Shown here one piece after another: positions 43,835 to 52,517 of a DNA stretch of 64,000 nt (the stretch's first letter is position 1; each line of letters begins with the position of its first letter). Both the position numbers and the translations under genes were made by a program. The notes beneath the pieces were generated by a model. The model was not told the DNA's origin and searched no databases. It saw only the letters and a list, made by a program, of their open reading frames with translations. Source of the stretch: Actinomycetota bacterium (GTDB taxonomy: Bacteria > Actinomycetota > Actinomycetes > S36-B12 > UBA10799); assembly GCA_020637055.1 (NCBI GenBank), contig JACJWR010000002.1, forward strand, positions 62,001 to 126,000. Reading direction: 5' to 3'.

Positions 43835-44512
43835 CTAGCGAAGTTGGGGTGAGCCCCTGAGCACGCCGAGCGCCAACATGATCTGTGCGGCGCAGTAGGT
43901 GCCGATCAGGACGGCGGCCACCGGGTTGTTGTCGGGTACAACCTCGAACTTGGTCAGTGCGATGAGGCTGTCGCTGGTGACGAACAGGATGGATCCGAAC
44001 AACAGAAGCAGGCCGGCCGGCTTCGGGACTCGAGCCCAGGTGTCGGCGGCGAAGACCGCCATCGCGGTGAGGGTGGTGCCATAGACGACCAGCGGCAGGG
44101 CCAGGTCGCCGGCCTTGGGGACGACGAGCGTCAGCATCACCGCCAGGTACACCGCGTAGGGCACTATGACGACCGGTCGTTGCCGCAGCAGGTGGTTGCC
44201 AGGGATTCCCAGGAAGGTCGCGATGTAGCTCACCTGGGCCAGCAGGAACATCCCGACGCCGAGTACGAAGTAGTCGCCTTCACTGGCGAGCGCGATATCG
44301 CCGAACCAGGAGAACACCTGCGCCGCGAGCAGCGGTATCAGCACCCGAAGGCCGGGTAGTGGACGCCAGAGCAGGGTGACGAGCACGATCAAGGGCATCA
44401 GCAGCGGAGCCCGGGCCCAGGCCAGCCAGGAGGCGCCGGTCAGTGCCGCCCCGGTGATCAGGATGCTCGCGACGATTGCGACGGCGAGCAGCAGAGTGCG
44501 TGCCCTAGCCAC
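43835..44512 (-). CDS. YhhN family protein, lysoplasmalogenase-like
   Basis: This 225-residue integral membrane protein has about eight hydrophobic helices with the YhhN signatures WFGDIALAS and LFVTSDSLIALTKF. The family includes TMEM86-type lysoplasmalogenases, which cleave the vinyl-ether bond of lysoplasmalogens. Whether this organism makes plasmalogens is unknown. The start overlaps the upstream TIGR00300-like gene by 8 bases. Confidence 0.87.
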   Translation of the reverse strand: MARARTLLLAVAIVASILITGAALTGASWLAWARAPLLMPLIVLVTLLWRPLPGLRVLIPLLAAQVFSWFGDIALASEGDYFVLGVGMFLLAQVSYIATFLGIPGNHLLRQRPVVIVPYAVYLAVMLTLVVPKAGDLALPLVVYGTTLTAMAVFAADTWARVPKPAGLLLLFGSILFVTSDSLIALTKFEVVPDNNPVAAVLIGTYCAAQIMLALGVLRGSPQLR

Positions 44513-45734
44513 GATTGCGACCCGGAACGAGTTCGTCGGCGAGTTGCTCGAGGAACAAGCCGATGTCGGTCACCACGCCGGTGGCGTGGGAACTGCCCCG
44601 ATCGGCCAGTTTGGTGACGGTGGCCGGATTGATGTCGACGCACACCAGGGGGATGTTGGCGGGCAAGAGGTTCCCGGTTCCGATGGCATGCAACATGGTG
44701 GCCACCATGATGGTGAACCCGACGTCGGCGATGGCTCCACGCATCGCCCGTTGACCTGCGATGACGTCGGTGTAGACATCCGGCAACGGGCCGTCGTCGC
44801 GCACCGACCCGACCAGCACGAAGGGGCATCCCTGCTCCACCAGGGCATGCATGATTCCGCTTGTCAGGGCACCGGCCGCCACGGCATTGGGAATCGAACC
44901 GTAGGAGCGGATTCGGTTGATGGCGCGTAGATGGTGCTCGTGGCCGTGCTCGACTCCCGAACCCTTCGACAGGTCCACCCCCAGCGAGGTGCCGTACATC
45001 GCGGCCTCGATGTCGTGGGTAGCCAGGGCGTTGCCGGCGAACAACACGTCGCAGTAGCCCGCGCGCACAAGGTCGCTCATCGGGCCGGCACCTCCGGTGT
45101 GCACCACAGCCGGGCCGCCGACCCACAAGATCTTCTTGCCGGCGGCTTTCGTCTGGCGCATCTCCTCGGCGATCTGGCGTACCAGCAGGGCTTGGGGCTT
45201 CTCCGAAGAGACCACCGAGTTCATGAATTCGAAGACGCTCTCGTCGGCGAGCGGGGTGGCTGCCGGCGCGGTGACCTTGACGCCCGAACTGCCCACCACG
45301 ACGAGTTCGCCAGCCCTCACGTCGCACATCGGCACCGTGCACACCGTCGTACCCTCGACCACGAGCGCGCAGTCCATCTCGGGGTTCGACACCGGTACCC
45401 ATTCGCCTGCGATCCGCACGTGGGTCTCGAGATTGGTGCTCGCGTAGAAACCTTCCGGGAACACGCCATCACTCGGCGAAGGTTCGATGGTTGCATCCTT
45501 CGGATCAACCGCGGTGACCCCCTCCTGCGTGATCCGGGACATGATCTCCCGCAGCGTCGCGGTGTCGTCGGCCTTGACCTCGATCCGGGCGTAGGACTCG
45601 TCGTCCTTCGACCTGCCCAGCACGAATCGTTCGACCAGGTAGTCCCCGCCGCCCTCGAGCACCTCGTCGAGCACCCGACCGAGCTGCCCGGTGTCGATGA
45701 CATGGCCGCGAAGTTCGATCTTCTCGGTGATCAT
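44505..45734 (-). CDS. TIGR00300-family (LOR/SDH bifunctional conserved region) protein
   Basis: This 409-residue protein has the N-terminal alpha/beta region EKIELRGHVIDTGQLGRVLDEVLEGGGDY and then VGGPAVVHTGG and a Rossmann-like C-terminal part (FAGNALATHDIEAAMYGTSLGV). This is the LOR/SDH conserved-region/TIGR00300 family, which includes the archaeal-type ornithine cyclodeaminase and part of cyanobacterial AgrE/ArgZ. Ornithine to proline conversion is therefore possible but not shown. It overlaps the YhhN gene by 8 bases. Confidence 0.85.
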   Translation of the reverse strand: MITEKIELRGHVIDTGQLGRVLDEVLEGGGDYLVERFVLGRSKDDESYARIEVKADDTATLREIMSRITQEGVTAVDPKDATIEPSPSDGVFPEGFYASTNLETHVRIAGEWVPVSNPEMDCALVVEGTTVCTVPMCDVRAGELVVVGSSGVKVTAPAATPLADESVFEFMNSVVSSEKPQALLVRQIAEEMRQTKAAGKKILWVGGPAVVHTGGAGPMSDLVRAGYCDVLFAGNALATHDIEAAMYGTSLGVDLSKGSGVEHGHEHHLRAINRIRSYGSIPNAVAAGALTSGIMHALVEQGCPFVLVGSVRDDGPLPDVYTDVIAGQRAMRGAIADVGFTIMVATMLHAIGTGNLLPANIPLVCVDINPATVTKLADRGSSHATGVVTDIGLFLEQLADELVPGRNRG

Positions 45735-45829
45735 GGCTGCTCCCTGTGTCGGCGGTCGAGTCTGGTGGATCCGAGATCGCTCGGGTCTGGTGGTGCCGAA
45801 TCATTGTGGCCAGCCGTGGCGCGCGTTGG

Positions 45830-46435
45830 CTACACAACGGCGCCGTCATCGTCGTCGTCGGGGTCCCGTTCGCGCATGCGGTAGATCAACGAGACGAATC
45901 CGACGACGAAGATTCCAATTCCGAGCAGCGCCACCGACGTTTCGTCGAATGCCGAGACTCCCACGATCGCCAGGATGATTCCGCCCACCAGCCCGATCCA
46001 GGCGAGCACGGTGGTCCGGTGCAAGCGGGGGATCGGAGGAGGGTCGGGTGGCACGAATCGTTCGACGGGATCTGGCCGGTAGCCCGGATTCGGCGGCGTC
46101 GGCTCCGTGAACCCGTCGGAGCGCAATTCGGCGACGATGTCGGCCCACGCCCGCTCCTCCTCGGATCCCAAGGTTTCCGGACGTGAATCAGCCGTACCTG
46201 CGTACCCGGGCAGCACTCCGCGTACGACCGACCGGGCGTCCTTCAACTGACTTCTGGCCACATAGACCCGCACCAGGGCTTTCGCCATGGTGCCCTCGCG
46301 GGCGCCGATATCGAGCCGGTGGAGCACGGCCTCCAACCCGACGTTGGCCATCGCATCGGCAACGGTGTCCGCCTCGGCCGGCTCAAGGTCGATCAGCGGG
46401 ATGAGGTCGGGCCGTTCCTGGTCGGGGGTGCTCAT
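45830..46435 (-). CDS. Conserved actinobacterial membrane protein
   Basis: This 201-residue protein has a soluble acidic N-terminal half (about 1-110), a proline-rich linker (FVPPDPPPIPRL) and two C-terminal hydrophobic helices ending YRMRERD followed by six acidic residues. The layout recurs in Actinobacteria as an unnamed family. It lies between the TIGR00300-like gene and an esterase on the same strand. The function is unknown. Confidence 0.75.
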   Translation of the reverse strand: MSTPDQERPDLIPLIDLEPAEADTVADAMANVGLEAVLHRLDIGAREGTMAKALVRVYVARSQLKDARSVVRGVLPGYAGTADSRPETLGSEEERAWADIVAELRSDGFTEPTPPNPGYRPDPVERFVPPDPPPIPRLHRTTVLAWIGLVGGIILAIVGVSAFDETSVALLGIGIFVVGFVSLIYRMRERDPDDDDDGAVV

Positions 46436-46452
46436 CGGGATGGCGGCATCGG

Positions 46453-47205
46453 CTAGACCGCCGCGGTGGCAAGTCGCTTCATGAAGGCCTCGCTCTCGGC
46501 GAAGATGAGCGGGGCGTCGTAGTCCATCGTGGCGACGTGGTAGGAGTTCTCGAGTTCCACGAAGGTGACGTCGTCACTTGCCACATGGTCGAGGATCCAT
46601 TCGGTGTTGGACGCCTCCACCACATGGTCCTCGGCGCTGCGCATCACCAGCAGCGGCTGCTTGACCTCGGCGATGTCCCGCTTGACCACCGACCACAGTT
46701 GCTGCAGGGAATACGCGGCCTGCAGCGGGATCTTGGTGTAGCCACCCTCGTCCACACCGGGCTTCTTGATGTCGTTGGTGATCCCCGGGAACGCCGGTAC
46801 GACGTGGCGGATGAACGGCAGCAGGTGGCGGTCCGGGCGCTCGGTGTGGACGGCGGCGTTGACCACCACCACGCCGGCGATGTCGGGATTCTGTTCAGCG
46901 AGGCGCAACGCCAGTGAGCCGCCCATCGACAGACCCATCACGAAGACGTCGCTGCAGCGGCTGCTCAGGTCGCGCAGCTCGCGTTCGGCCTCGCCGTACC
47001 AGTCCTCCCACCTGGTCTTGTTCATCTCCTGCCAGGAGGTGCCGTGCCCGGGCAGCCGCGGCACCGAGACGGTGTAGCCGGCGTCAGCCAGATAGCGGCC
47101 CCAATCCTTCATCGAGCGCGGGCTGCCGGTGAAGCCGTGCACCAGCAGCACTCCTACGTTCCCGCCATCGAAGTAGAAGGGATCGGCATCGGTGATGAGC
47201 GGCAT
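46453..47205 (-). CDS. Alpha/beta hydrolase, carboxylesterase/monoacylglycerol lipase-like
   Basis: This 250-residue serine hydrolase has the oxyanion segment LLVHGFTGSPRSM, nucleophile elbow GLSMGGSLAL, and candidate Asp (RSAEDHVV) and His (NSYHVATMD). It resembles Est30-type carboxylesterases. ATG 47205 has GAAGGA 7 bases upstream; the longer open frame is not conserved. The neighbouring PlsC suggests lipid metabolism, but the substrate is unknown. Confidence 0.9.
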   Translation of the reverse strand: MPLITDADPFYFDGGNVGVLLVHGFTGSPRSMKDWGRYLADAGYTVSVPRLPGHGTSWQEMNKTRWEDWYGEAERELRDLSSRCSDVFVMGLSMGGSLALRLAEQNPDIAGVVVVNAAVHTERPDRHLLPFIRHVVPAFPGITNDIKKPGVDEGGYTKIPLQAAYSLQQLWSVVKRDIAEVKQPLLVMRSAEDHVVEASNTEWILDHVASDDVTFVELENSYHVATMDYDAPLIFAESEAFMKRLATAAV

Positions 47206-47449
47206 GTGAAGATCCTTCGCGGTCGGAGTATGGGTTGAGTCCGGTACGGGTATGGCGTGCCGTGTGAGGGAATTGTGACCCGGCACACTCGCACCAACGG
47301 TATCGTCGCATGAGTCACAGTCGGTTCCTACCCAACCCACCATCGGTGCTGCGGTGGCATCGACTCGGTGGCGGGGTTGGACGTAGGATTCGTCCCGAAC
47401 GTTCCCGGTGCGCAGGTGCGTTCGGTTCGTACAACGTCGAGGAGAACTG

Positions 47450-48172
47450 GTGCTGTACTGGTTTCTGAAGTCGGTCCTGCTGGGGCCGCTGCTGCGCCTG
47501 CTCTACCGGCCGAGGGTCGAAGGTCTGGAGAACATCCCGGATTCGGGTCCGGCGATCTTGGCGAGCAACCACCTCTCCTTCTCGGACTCCTTCTTCCTCC
47601 CGCTTGTATGCCCGCGGCGGATCACGTTCCTGGCCAAGGCCGAGTACTTCAACGGCAAGGGCATCAAGGGTTGGTTCTCCCGGATGTTCTTCACCGGTGT
47701 CGGGCAGGTGCCGATCGATCGATCCGGTGCGTCGGCCGCCGAGGACGCGTTGAACACCGGCCTGCGCATCCTCGGCGAGGGTCACCTGCTGGGGATCTAC
47801 CCGGAGGGAACCCGCTCGCCGGACGGTCGGCTCTACCGGGGCAAGACCGGGGTGGCCCGAATGGCGCTCGAGGCGGGGGTGCCGGTGATCCCGGTAGCCA
47901 TGATCGACACTGAGAAGATCCAGCCGATCGGATCCAAGCGCCCGCGGATCATGCGGGTCGGCGTCAAGATCGGAACACCGCTGGACTTCTCCCGCTACGA
48001 GGGTATGGAGAACGATCGGTTCGTGCTGCGCTCCATCTCAGACGAGATCATGTACGAATTGATGGAACTGTCCGGCCAGGAATACGTCGACATGTACGCG
48101 GCCCGAGCCAAGAACGCGCAAGCCGAGGAATCGCTCGACACCGAGGGCGAGCCCGCCCGGGTCGCCGCCTGA
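47450..48172 (+). CDS. plsC: 1-acyl-sn-glycerol-3-phosphate acyltransferase
   Basis: PlsC-type enzyme (240 residues) that makes phosphatidic acid. It has a membrane-proximal hydrophobic N-terminus, the catalytic motif NHLSFSDS and the glycerophosphate-binding YPEGTRS. GTG 47450 has the ribosome-binding site GAGGAGA. It matches Rv2182c in position. The C-terminal tail is acidic. Confidence 0.92.
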   Translation: MLYWFLKSVLLGPLLRLLYRPRVEGLENIPDSGPAILASNHLSFSDSFFLPLVCPRRITFLAKAEYFNGKGIKGWFSRMFFTGVGQVPIDRSGASAAEDALNTGLRILGEGHLLGIYPEGTRSPDGRLYRGKTGVARMALEAGVPVIPVAMIDTEKIQPIGSKRPRIMRVGVKIGTPLDFSRYEGMENDRFVLRSISDEIMYELMELSGQEYVDMYAARAKNAQAEESLDTEGEPARVAA

Positions 48173-48195
48173 TTCGGCCGGGTTGCCCGCTGGGG

Positions 48196-48921
48196 TCAGC
48201 GTGCCCTTCTCACATAGACGACGTCCTGACCGTTGGCCCGCCGCCGGTCGACGGTGAGCAGGTCGGGTCGCCCGGTCACCAGATCCGACAGTTTCCGGTA
48301 CCCGTAGTCGCGTGAGTCGAAGTCTGACTGCACCTTGTTCAAGTAGCTGCCGACGGTTGCGAGATTGGCCCAGCCGCTGTCGTCCGCCGATTCGTCGACC
48401 GCGGCCAGCACCTCGCGTTCCGGGAACGGTTTCACCTCGGCGGCGGTGCGCCCGGCAGTCGGCTCCTCCGCCGCCTTGAGAAGGTCGGTGAAGACGAAGC
48501 GGTGACACGCTTTGCGGAAGGCCTCCGGAGTACGTCGTTCGCCGAATCCGATCACCACCAGACCGGCCTCCCGGAGGCGCAGGGCCAAACCGGTGAAGTC
48601 ACTGTCGCTGCTGACGAGGCAGAAACCGTCGTACCGGCCGGTGTAGAGCATGTCCATGGCATCGATGATCAACGCACCGTCGGTGGCGTTCTTGCCGGTG
48701 GTGTATGCGAACTGCTGGACCGGTTTGATGGCGTGGGGTTGGATCACCCGTTTCCAGGACGCCAACTGGTTCGAGGTGAAGTCGCCATAGATGCGCCGGG
48801 TGGTGGCTTCGCCGTACTTAGCGACCTCGGCCAGCAGGCCGGTGATGACGGCGGCTTGTGCGTTGTCGGCGTCGATCAGCACGGCGAACCGAGGTTGTCC
48901 GGCGAGTTCGGGGTCTCCCAT
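48196..48921 (-). CDS. NYN-domain nuclease with OST-HTH/LOTUS domain
   Basis: This 241-residue protein joins a PIN-like NYN domain (about 1-150; FAVLIDADNAQ, TDGALIIDAMD, LVSSDSDFTGLALRLRE with the acidic metal-binding residues) to a C-terminal OST-HTH/LOTUS RNA-binding domain (YLNKVQSDFDSRDYGYRKLSDLV). An RNA-processing role is inferred. ATG 48921 is preferred over the TTG four codons upstream. It is convergent with plsC. Confidence 0.88.
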   Translation of the reverse strand: MGDPELAGQPRFAVLIDADNAQAAVITGLLAEVAKYGEATTRRIYGDFTSNQLASWKRVIQPHAIKPVQQFAYTTGKNATDGALIIDAMDMLYTGRYDGFCLVSSDSDFTGLALRLREAGLVVIGFGERRTPEAFRKACHRFVFTDLLKAAEEPTAGRTAAEVKPFPEREVLAAVDESADDSGWANLATVGSYLNKVQSDFDSRDYGYRKLSDLVTGRPDLLTVDRRRANGQDVVYVRRAR

Positions 48922-48953
48922 GGGTGAAGTCAAGCGCCACCGCGTCGGATTCG

Positions 48954-50429
48954 CTAGTCCATCGAAGCCCAGCCGCGGGAACGCTCCACGGCCGTACGCC
49001 AGCGCCGGTGACCTTTGGCGTCCATCGCACCTGGTGAGAACTTGGCATCTTCGCGCCAGGTGCGGGCCAGTTCCTCCTGCGACGTCCAGACGCCGGTTCC
49101 CAGTCCGGCGAGGAAGGCCGCGCCCAGACCGGTGGTCTCCAACACCGCTGGGCGTACCACCGGGACTTGGAGTTGGTTGGCCTGGGTCTGGCAGAGGAAG
49201 TTGTTGGCCGACGCTCCGCCGTCCACCGCCAGCCTGGGCAGTTTGACCCCCGACTCATGCACCATCACGTCGACCACATCGCGTACCTGGTAGGCGATGG
49301 CCTCCAGCGTGGCGCGGACCAGGTGGGCGCGGGTGGTTCCGCGGGTGATGCCGAGGATCGTTCCCCGAGCGTGCGGGTCCCAGTCCGGTGCACCCAATCC
49401 GGCGAGGGCAGGTACGAAGACGACGCCACCGCTGTCCGGGACGCTCAGCGCGAGATCCTCGGATTCGGCCGCGTTGCGAATGATGCCGAGCCCGTCGCGC
49501 AGCCACTGGATCGCCGACCCGGTGACGAACACGGCCCCTTCCAAGGCGAACTCGCGGGTGCCGTCGGGGTGTTGCCAGGCGACCGTGGTGAGCAGGCCGT
49601 TCTCCGATCGCACCAGTTCCTCGCCGGTGTTGACGAGTACGAAGGATCCGGTTCCGTAGGTGCACTTGGACGATCCAGGAACGAAACAGGCCTGACCGAA
49701 CAAGGCGGCCTGTTGGTCGCCGGCGATGCCCGCGATCGGAACCGACAGGCCGAAGAAGCAGTCCGGATCCGTGGTGGCCACCTCGCCGTAGGACGGCACG
49801 ATCTCCGGCAACGCCTCCCTCGGCACCTCGAACAAGTCGCACAGGTCGTCGTCCCAGTCGCCGGTGGTGAGGTTGTAGAGCAGGGTCCGGCTGGCGTTGC
49901 TGGCGTCGGTGATGTGGTGCAGGCCGCGGGTGAGTCGGGCGATGAGGTAGGAGTCGACCGTGCCGATCGCCGTCCGCCCGGCCTTGATCCCGGCGAACAC
50001 GTGGGGGGCGTTGTCGTGCACCCAGGTGATCTTCGTGCCGGTGAAGTAGGGGTCGAGGCGCAGGCCGGTGCGTTCGGCAACCATGGCCTCGTGACCGTCG
50101 GCCTTGAGTTGCGCGCAGATCCCGGCCGTCCGCCGGTCCTGCCAGACGATCGCCTTCATCGGGGAGCCGAGGGTCTCGCGGTCCCAGAGCACGAGGGTTT
50201 CCCGCTGGTTGGTGATGCCGATCGCGCTGGGCACCTCGTCGCCGGCCAGCGCCCGTTCGCAGGCGGCCAAGGTGGCATCCCAGATCTCGGCCGGATCGTG
50301 CTCGACCCAACCCTCCTGCGGGAAGTGTTGGGGGAATTCCTGATAGCCCTTGGCGACGATGCTGGCGTCGGTGGACACCAGCAGGGCGGTCACGCCGGTG
50401 GTGCCGACGTCGATGGCGAGCAGCGTCAT
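48954..50429 (-). CDS. glpK: Glycerol kinase
   Basis: GlpK (491 residues) phosphorylates glycerol. It has the FGGY-family ATP site IDVGTTGVTALL, QDRRTAGIC, AGIAGDQQAALFGQACF and GGASANNFLCQ. ATG 50429 is supported by TACCGT 7 bases upstream (leaderless). No glpF or glpD is adjacent; glycerol-3-phosphate could feed PlsC nearby. Confidence 0.95.
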   Translation of the reverse strand: MTLLAIDVGTTGVTALLVSTDASIVAKGYQEFPQHFPQEGWVEHDPAEIWDATLAACERALAGDEVPSAIGITNQRETLVLWDRETLGSPMKAIVWQDRRTAGICAQLKADGHEAMVAERTGLRLDPYFTGTKITWVHDNAPHVFAGIKAGRTAIGTVDSYLIARLTRGLHHITDASNASRTLLYNLTTGDWDDDLCDLFEVPREALPEIVPSYGEVATTDPDCFFGLSVPIAGIAGDQQAALFGQACFVPGSSKCTYGTGSFVLVNTGEELVRSENGLLTTVAWQHPDGTREFALEGAVFVTGSAIQWLRDGLGIIRNAAESEDLALSVPDSGGVVFVPALAGLGAPDWDPHARGTILGITRGTTRAHLVRATLEAIAYQVRDVVDVMVHESGVKLPRLAVDGGASANNFLCQTQANQLQVPVVRPAVLETTGLGAAFLAGLGTGVWTSQEELARTWREDAKFSPGAMDAKGHRRWRTAVERSRGWASMD

Positions 50430-50837
50430 GCCCGCCACGGTACCGCCAACAGGGGGTGTTATCCGTCCTGCTGAGCGCCGGGTGTCGCAGGGGCGGATTT
50501 CACTGGGGATCTGCAGGGACGAGGCACGAACCGCTCCGGGTTCCAGGTCGTCGACCTTTGGATCCATCGCCGGCGTACGGCGCCGGGAGGTCAACCGCGG
50601 GATTCGGTGGCACGTTGCGGCCCGCCAGGAATCGCTTTCGGGTGAACAGCACGTTTCGTCTGCACCTTCGACGTCTGATTGGGGGTTGAACGTGCAGGGA
50701 AAACCGGCGGTTCACGACGTGGAGCGCGCGGTCAGGCCCCGGATGCGCAAATAAACACGCGGTTGGTGCGCCTGGTCCGAATTGGCCGGCCACCACAACC
50801 CGAGCGGCGGCCTGGCTACACCTGACATGATCCTCCC
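50430..50837. other. 408-base intergenic region without a recognised gene
   Basis: Besides the glpK -10 box at its left end, I see no protein with family-like composition, no RNA fold I recognise and no clear repeat. The longest open frames are arginine/proline-rich shadows. The MFS promoter should lie near its right end (CATGAT 6 bases before GTG 50838 is a weak candidate). Confidence 0.5.
50437..50442 (-). promoter_or_regulatory. -10 box of a leaderless promoter (glpK)
   Basis: TACCGT on the minus strand ends 7 bases before ATG 50429. Confidence 0.55.
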
Positions 50838-52463
50838 GTGACGACAGCAGCCGCAGGCCCCGCTGGCACCAAACCGCCTCGCAGTGGATTGGTACTAACG
50901 GCCCTGATCATGGGAGCCGTCGCGGCGAACATGAATCTCGGAATCGCCAACGTGGCTCTGCCGACCATCGGCCGAGAACTCGCCGCGAGCCAGGCCCAAC
51001 TGACGGCGGTCGCCAACGCCTTCACCCTCGGCCTGGCGTGCTCTGTGCTCTATTTCGGGGCAATCGGCGACCGCTTCGGGCGCAAACTGATGTTCAAGCT
51101 CGGTGCGTTCTTCTCCATCCCAACTGCGCTGCTGAGCGCCTTCGCCCCCAACGTTGAGGTGCTCATCGGTGGTAGGTTCCTCGCCGGGTTGGCGGCCGGG
51201 CTGCTCTTCCCGACGACCTTGTCGCTCGCTTCGGCCCTCTATACCGGGCCGGCGCAGACCCGCGCCATCGCACTGTGGTCCGGGATCGGTGGGGGATTCG
51301 CCGCGCTCGGACCACTGCTCGGGGGTCTGCTGCTGCAGCAGTTCTACTGGGGCTCGGTGTTCCTGCTGACGGTGCCCATCGTGCTCGTCGACCTCATCCT
51401 CGGCTGGTGGGTGTTGCCGAAGCGCGCGGGCGAGAGTGCCGGGTCGGTTGACAACCTCGGCGGCATCTTGAGCGTGATCGGGGTTGCAGCGCTCGTGATC
51501 GCGCTACAGAACGTCGCCAGCTATCGCTGGGCGGTCGTTGCCGGTGGCGCAGCGATCTCGGCCGTCGCGGTGATCCTCTTCCTTCGTCGGCAGCGCCGCG
51601 CACCTCGCCCGCTGGTCGACCTTGACGCGGCCAAGGCCCGCTCCTTCTGGGTCGCCGCAGTGGCCGGCACCATCGCCTTCGGCTCGCTGATGGGCACCAT
51701 GCTGATCGGGCAACAGTTCACCCAGAACGTCCTCGGCGACAGCGCCCTGACCGCTGCGCTGCTGCAATTGCCGTTGTCGATCGGAATGATCATCCTGTCC
51801 GTGCTCGCGGGTCGCATGGTTGCCCGCCGCGGCGGCCGGATCACGCTGTCGGCCGGGTTGTCCGTGATGATCGTGGCGTTCATCTGGATCTTGATCTTCT
51901 GGCGACCCGGTGCAGTGTGGTTCCACATCCTCTTCGCCTACGCACTCGTGGGTGCGGGCGTCGGGCTTGCGGTGACACCGGCGTCCAAGGCACTCATGGC
52001 CTCGCTGCCCGCCTCACGTGCCGGTATGGGTTCGGCGTTCACCGACCTCACCCGGGATTTCGGCGGCTCCGTGATGAACGCGATCATGGGAAGTGCACTT
52101 GCCGTGGCCTACAGCGCCTCCATCGCCAAGGTGCTTTCCACACTCACACCATCGCAATCCCATGCCCTGGGCGACGCCGCCGCCCAGCAGATGGTGTCCT
52201 CTTTCGAGGGCGCGGAGGCGGTGGCCAAGAACTACCCGCCTTCGGTGCAGCAACAGATCTTGGAAGCGGCCGCCACCGCCTTCACCGACGGGAAGCAGCT
52301 TGCGGTCAGCATCGCGCTGCTCTTGGTGGTGGGTTCGGTCGCCTTCGTGTTGCTCGCCTACCCGCGACGGGACGCCGAGCGGGAGTTCTTCGCACACATC
52401 GCGCAGGAGAACGCCGCGGCCGCCGCCGGGCAGAAGGCGGTGCCCCCCTCGACCGGCGAATGA
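50838..52463 (+). CDS. MFS transporter, DHA2 (14-helix) drug/proton antiporter family
   Basis: This 541-residue membrane protein has about 14 hydrophobic helices and the MFS signature GDRFGRKLMFK after the second helix, plus ALWSGIGGGFAALGPLLGG (antiporter motif). It resembles EmrB/QacA-type exporters; the substrate is unknown. No regulator is adjacent. GTG is the start codon. Confidence 0.9.
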   Translation: MTTAAAGPAGTKPPRSGLVLTALIMGAVAANMNLGIANVALPTIGRELAASQAQLTAVANAFTLGLACSVLYFGAIGDRFGRKLMFKLGAFFSIPTALLSAFAPNVEVLIGGRFLAGLAAGLLFPTTLSLASALYTGPAQTRAIALWSGIGGGFAALGPLLGGLLLQQFYWGSVFLLTVPIVLVDLILGWWVLPKRAGESAGSVDNLGGILSVIGVAALVIALQNVASYRWAVVAGGAAISAVAVILFLRRQRRAPRPLVDLDAAKARSFWVAAVAGTIAFGSLMGTMLIGQQFTQNVLGDSALTAALLQLPLSIGMIILSVLAGRMVARRGGRITLSAGLSVMIVAFIWILIFWRPGAVWFHILFAYALVGAGVGLAVTPASKALMASLPASRAGMGSAFTDLTRDFGGSVMNAIMGSALAVAYSASIAKVLSTLTPSQSHALGDAAAQQMVSSFEGAEAVAKNYPPSVQQQILEAAATAFTDGKQLAVSIALLLVVGSVAFVLLAYPRRDAEREFFAHIAQENAAAAAGQKAVPPSTGE

Positions 52464-52505
52464 CTTCGGACCATGCCACCGCGGGCCGCTCCGTCGCCCC
52501 ATCGT

Positions 52506-52511
52506 TACCCT
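52506..52511 (+). promoter_or_regulatory. -10 box of a leaderless promoter (aroG)
   Basis: TACCCT ends 6 bases before ATG 52518. Confidence 0.55.
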
Positions 52512-52517
52512 TACCCC

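Noticed and set aside
50350..50796. Possible small genes in the glpK-MFS intergenic region
   Set aside because: Open frames there are arginine/proline/serine-rich, lack ribosome-binding sites and overlap one another on both strands.
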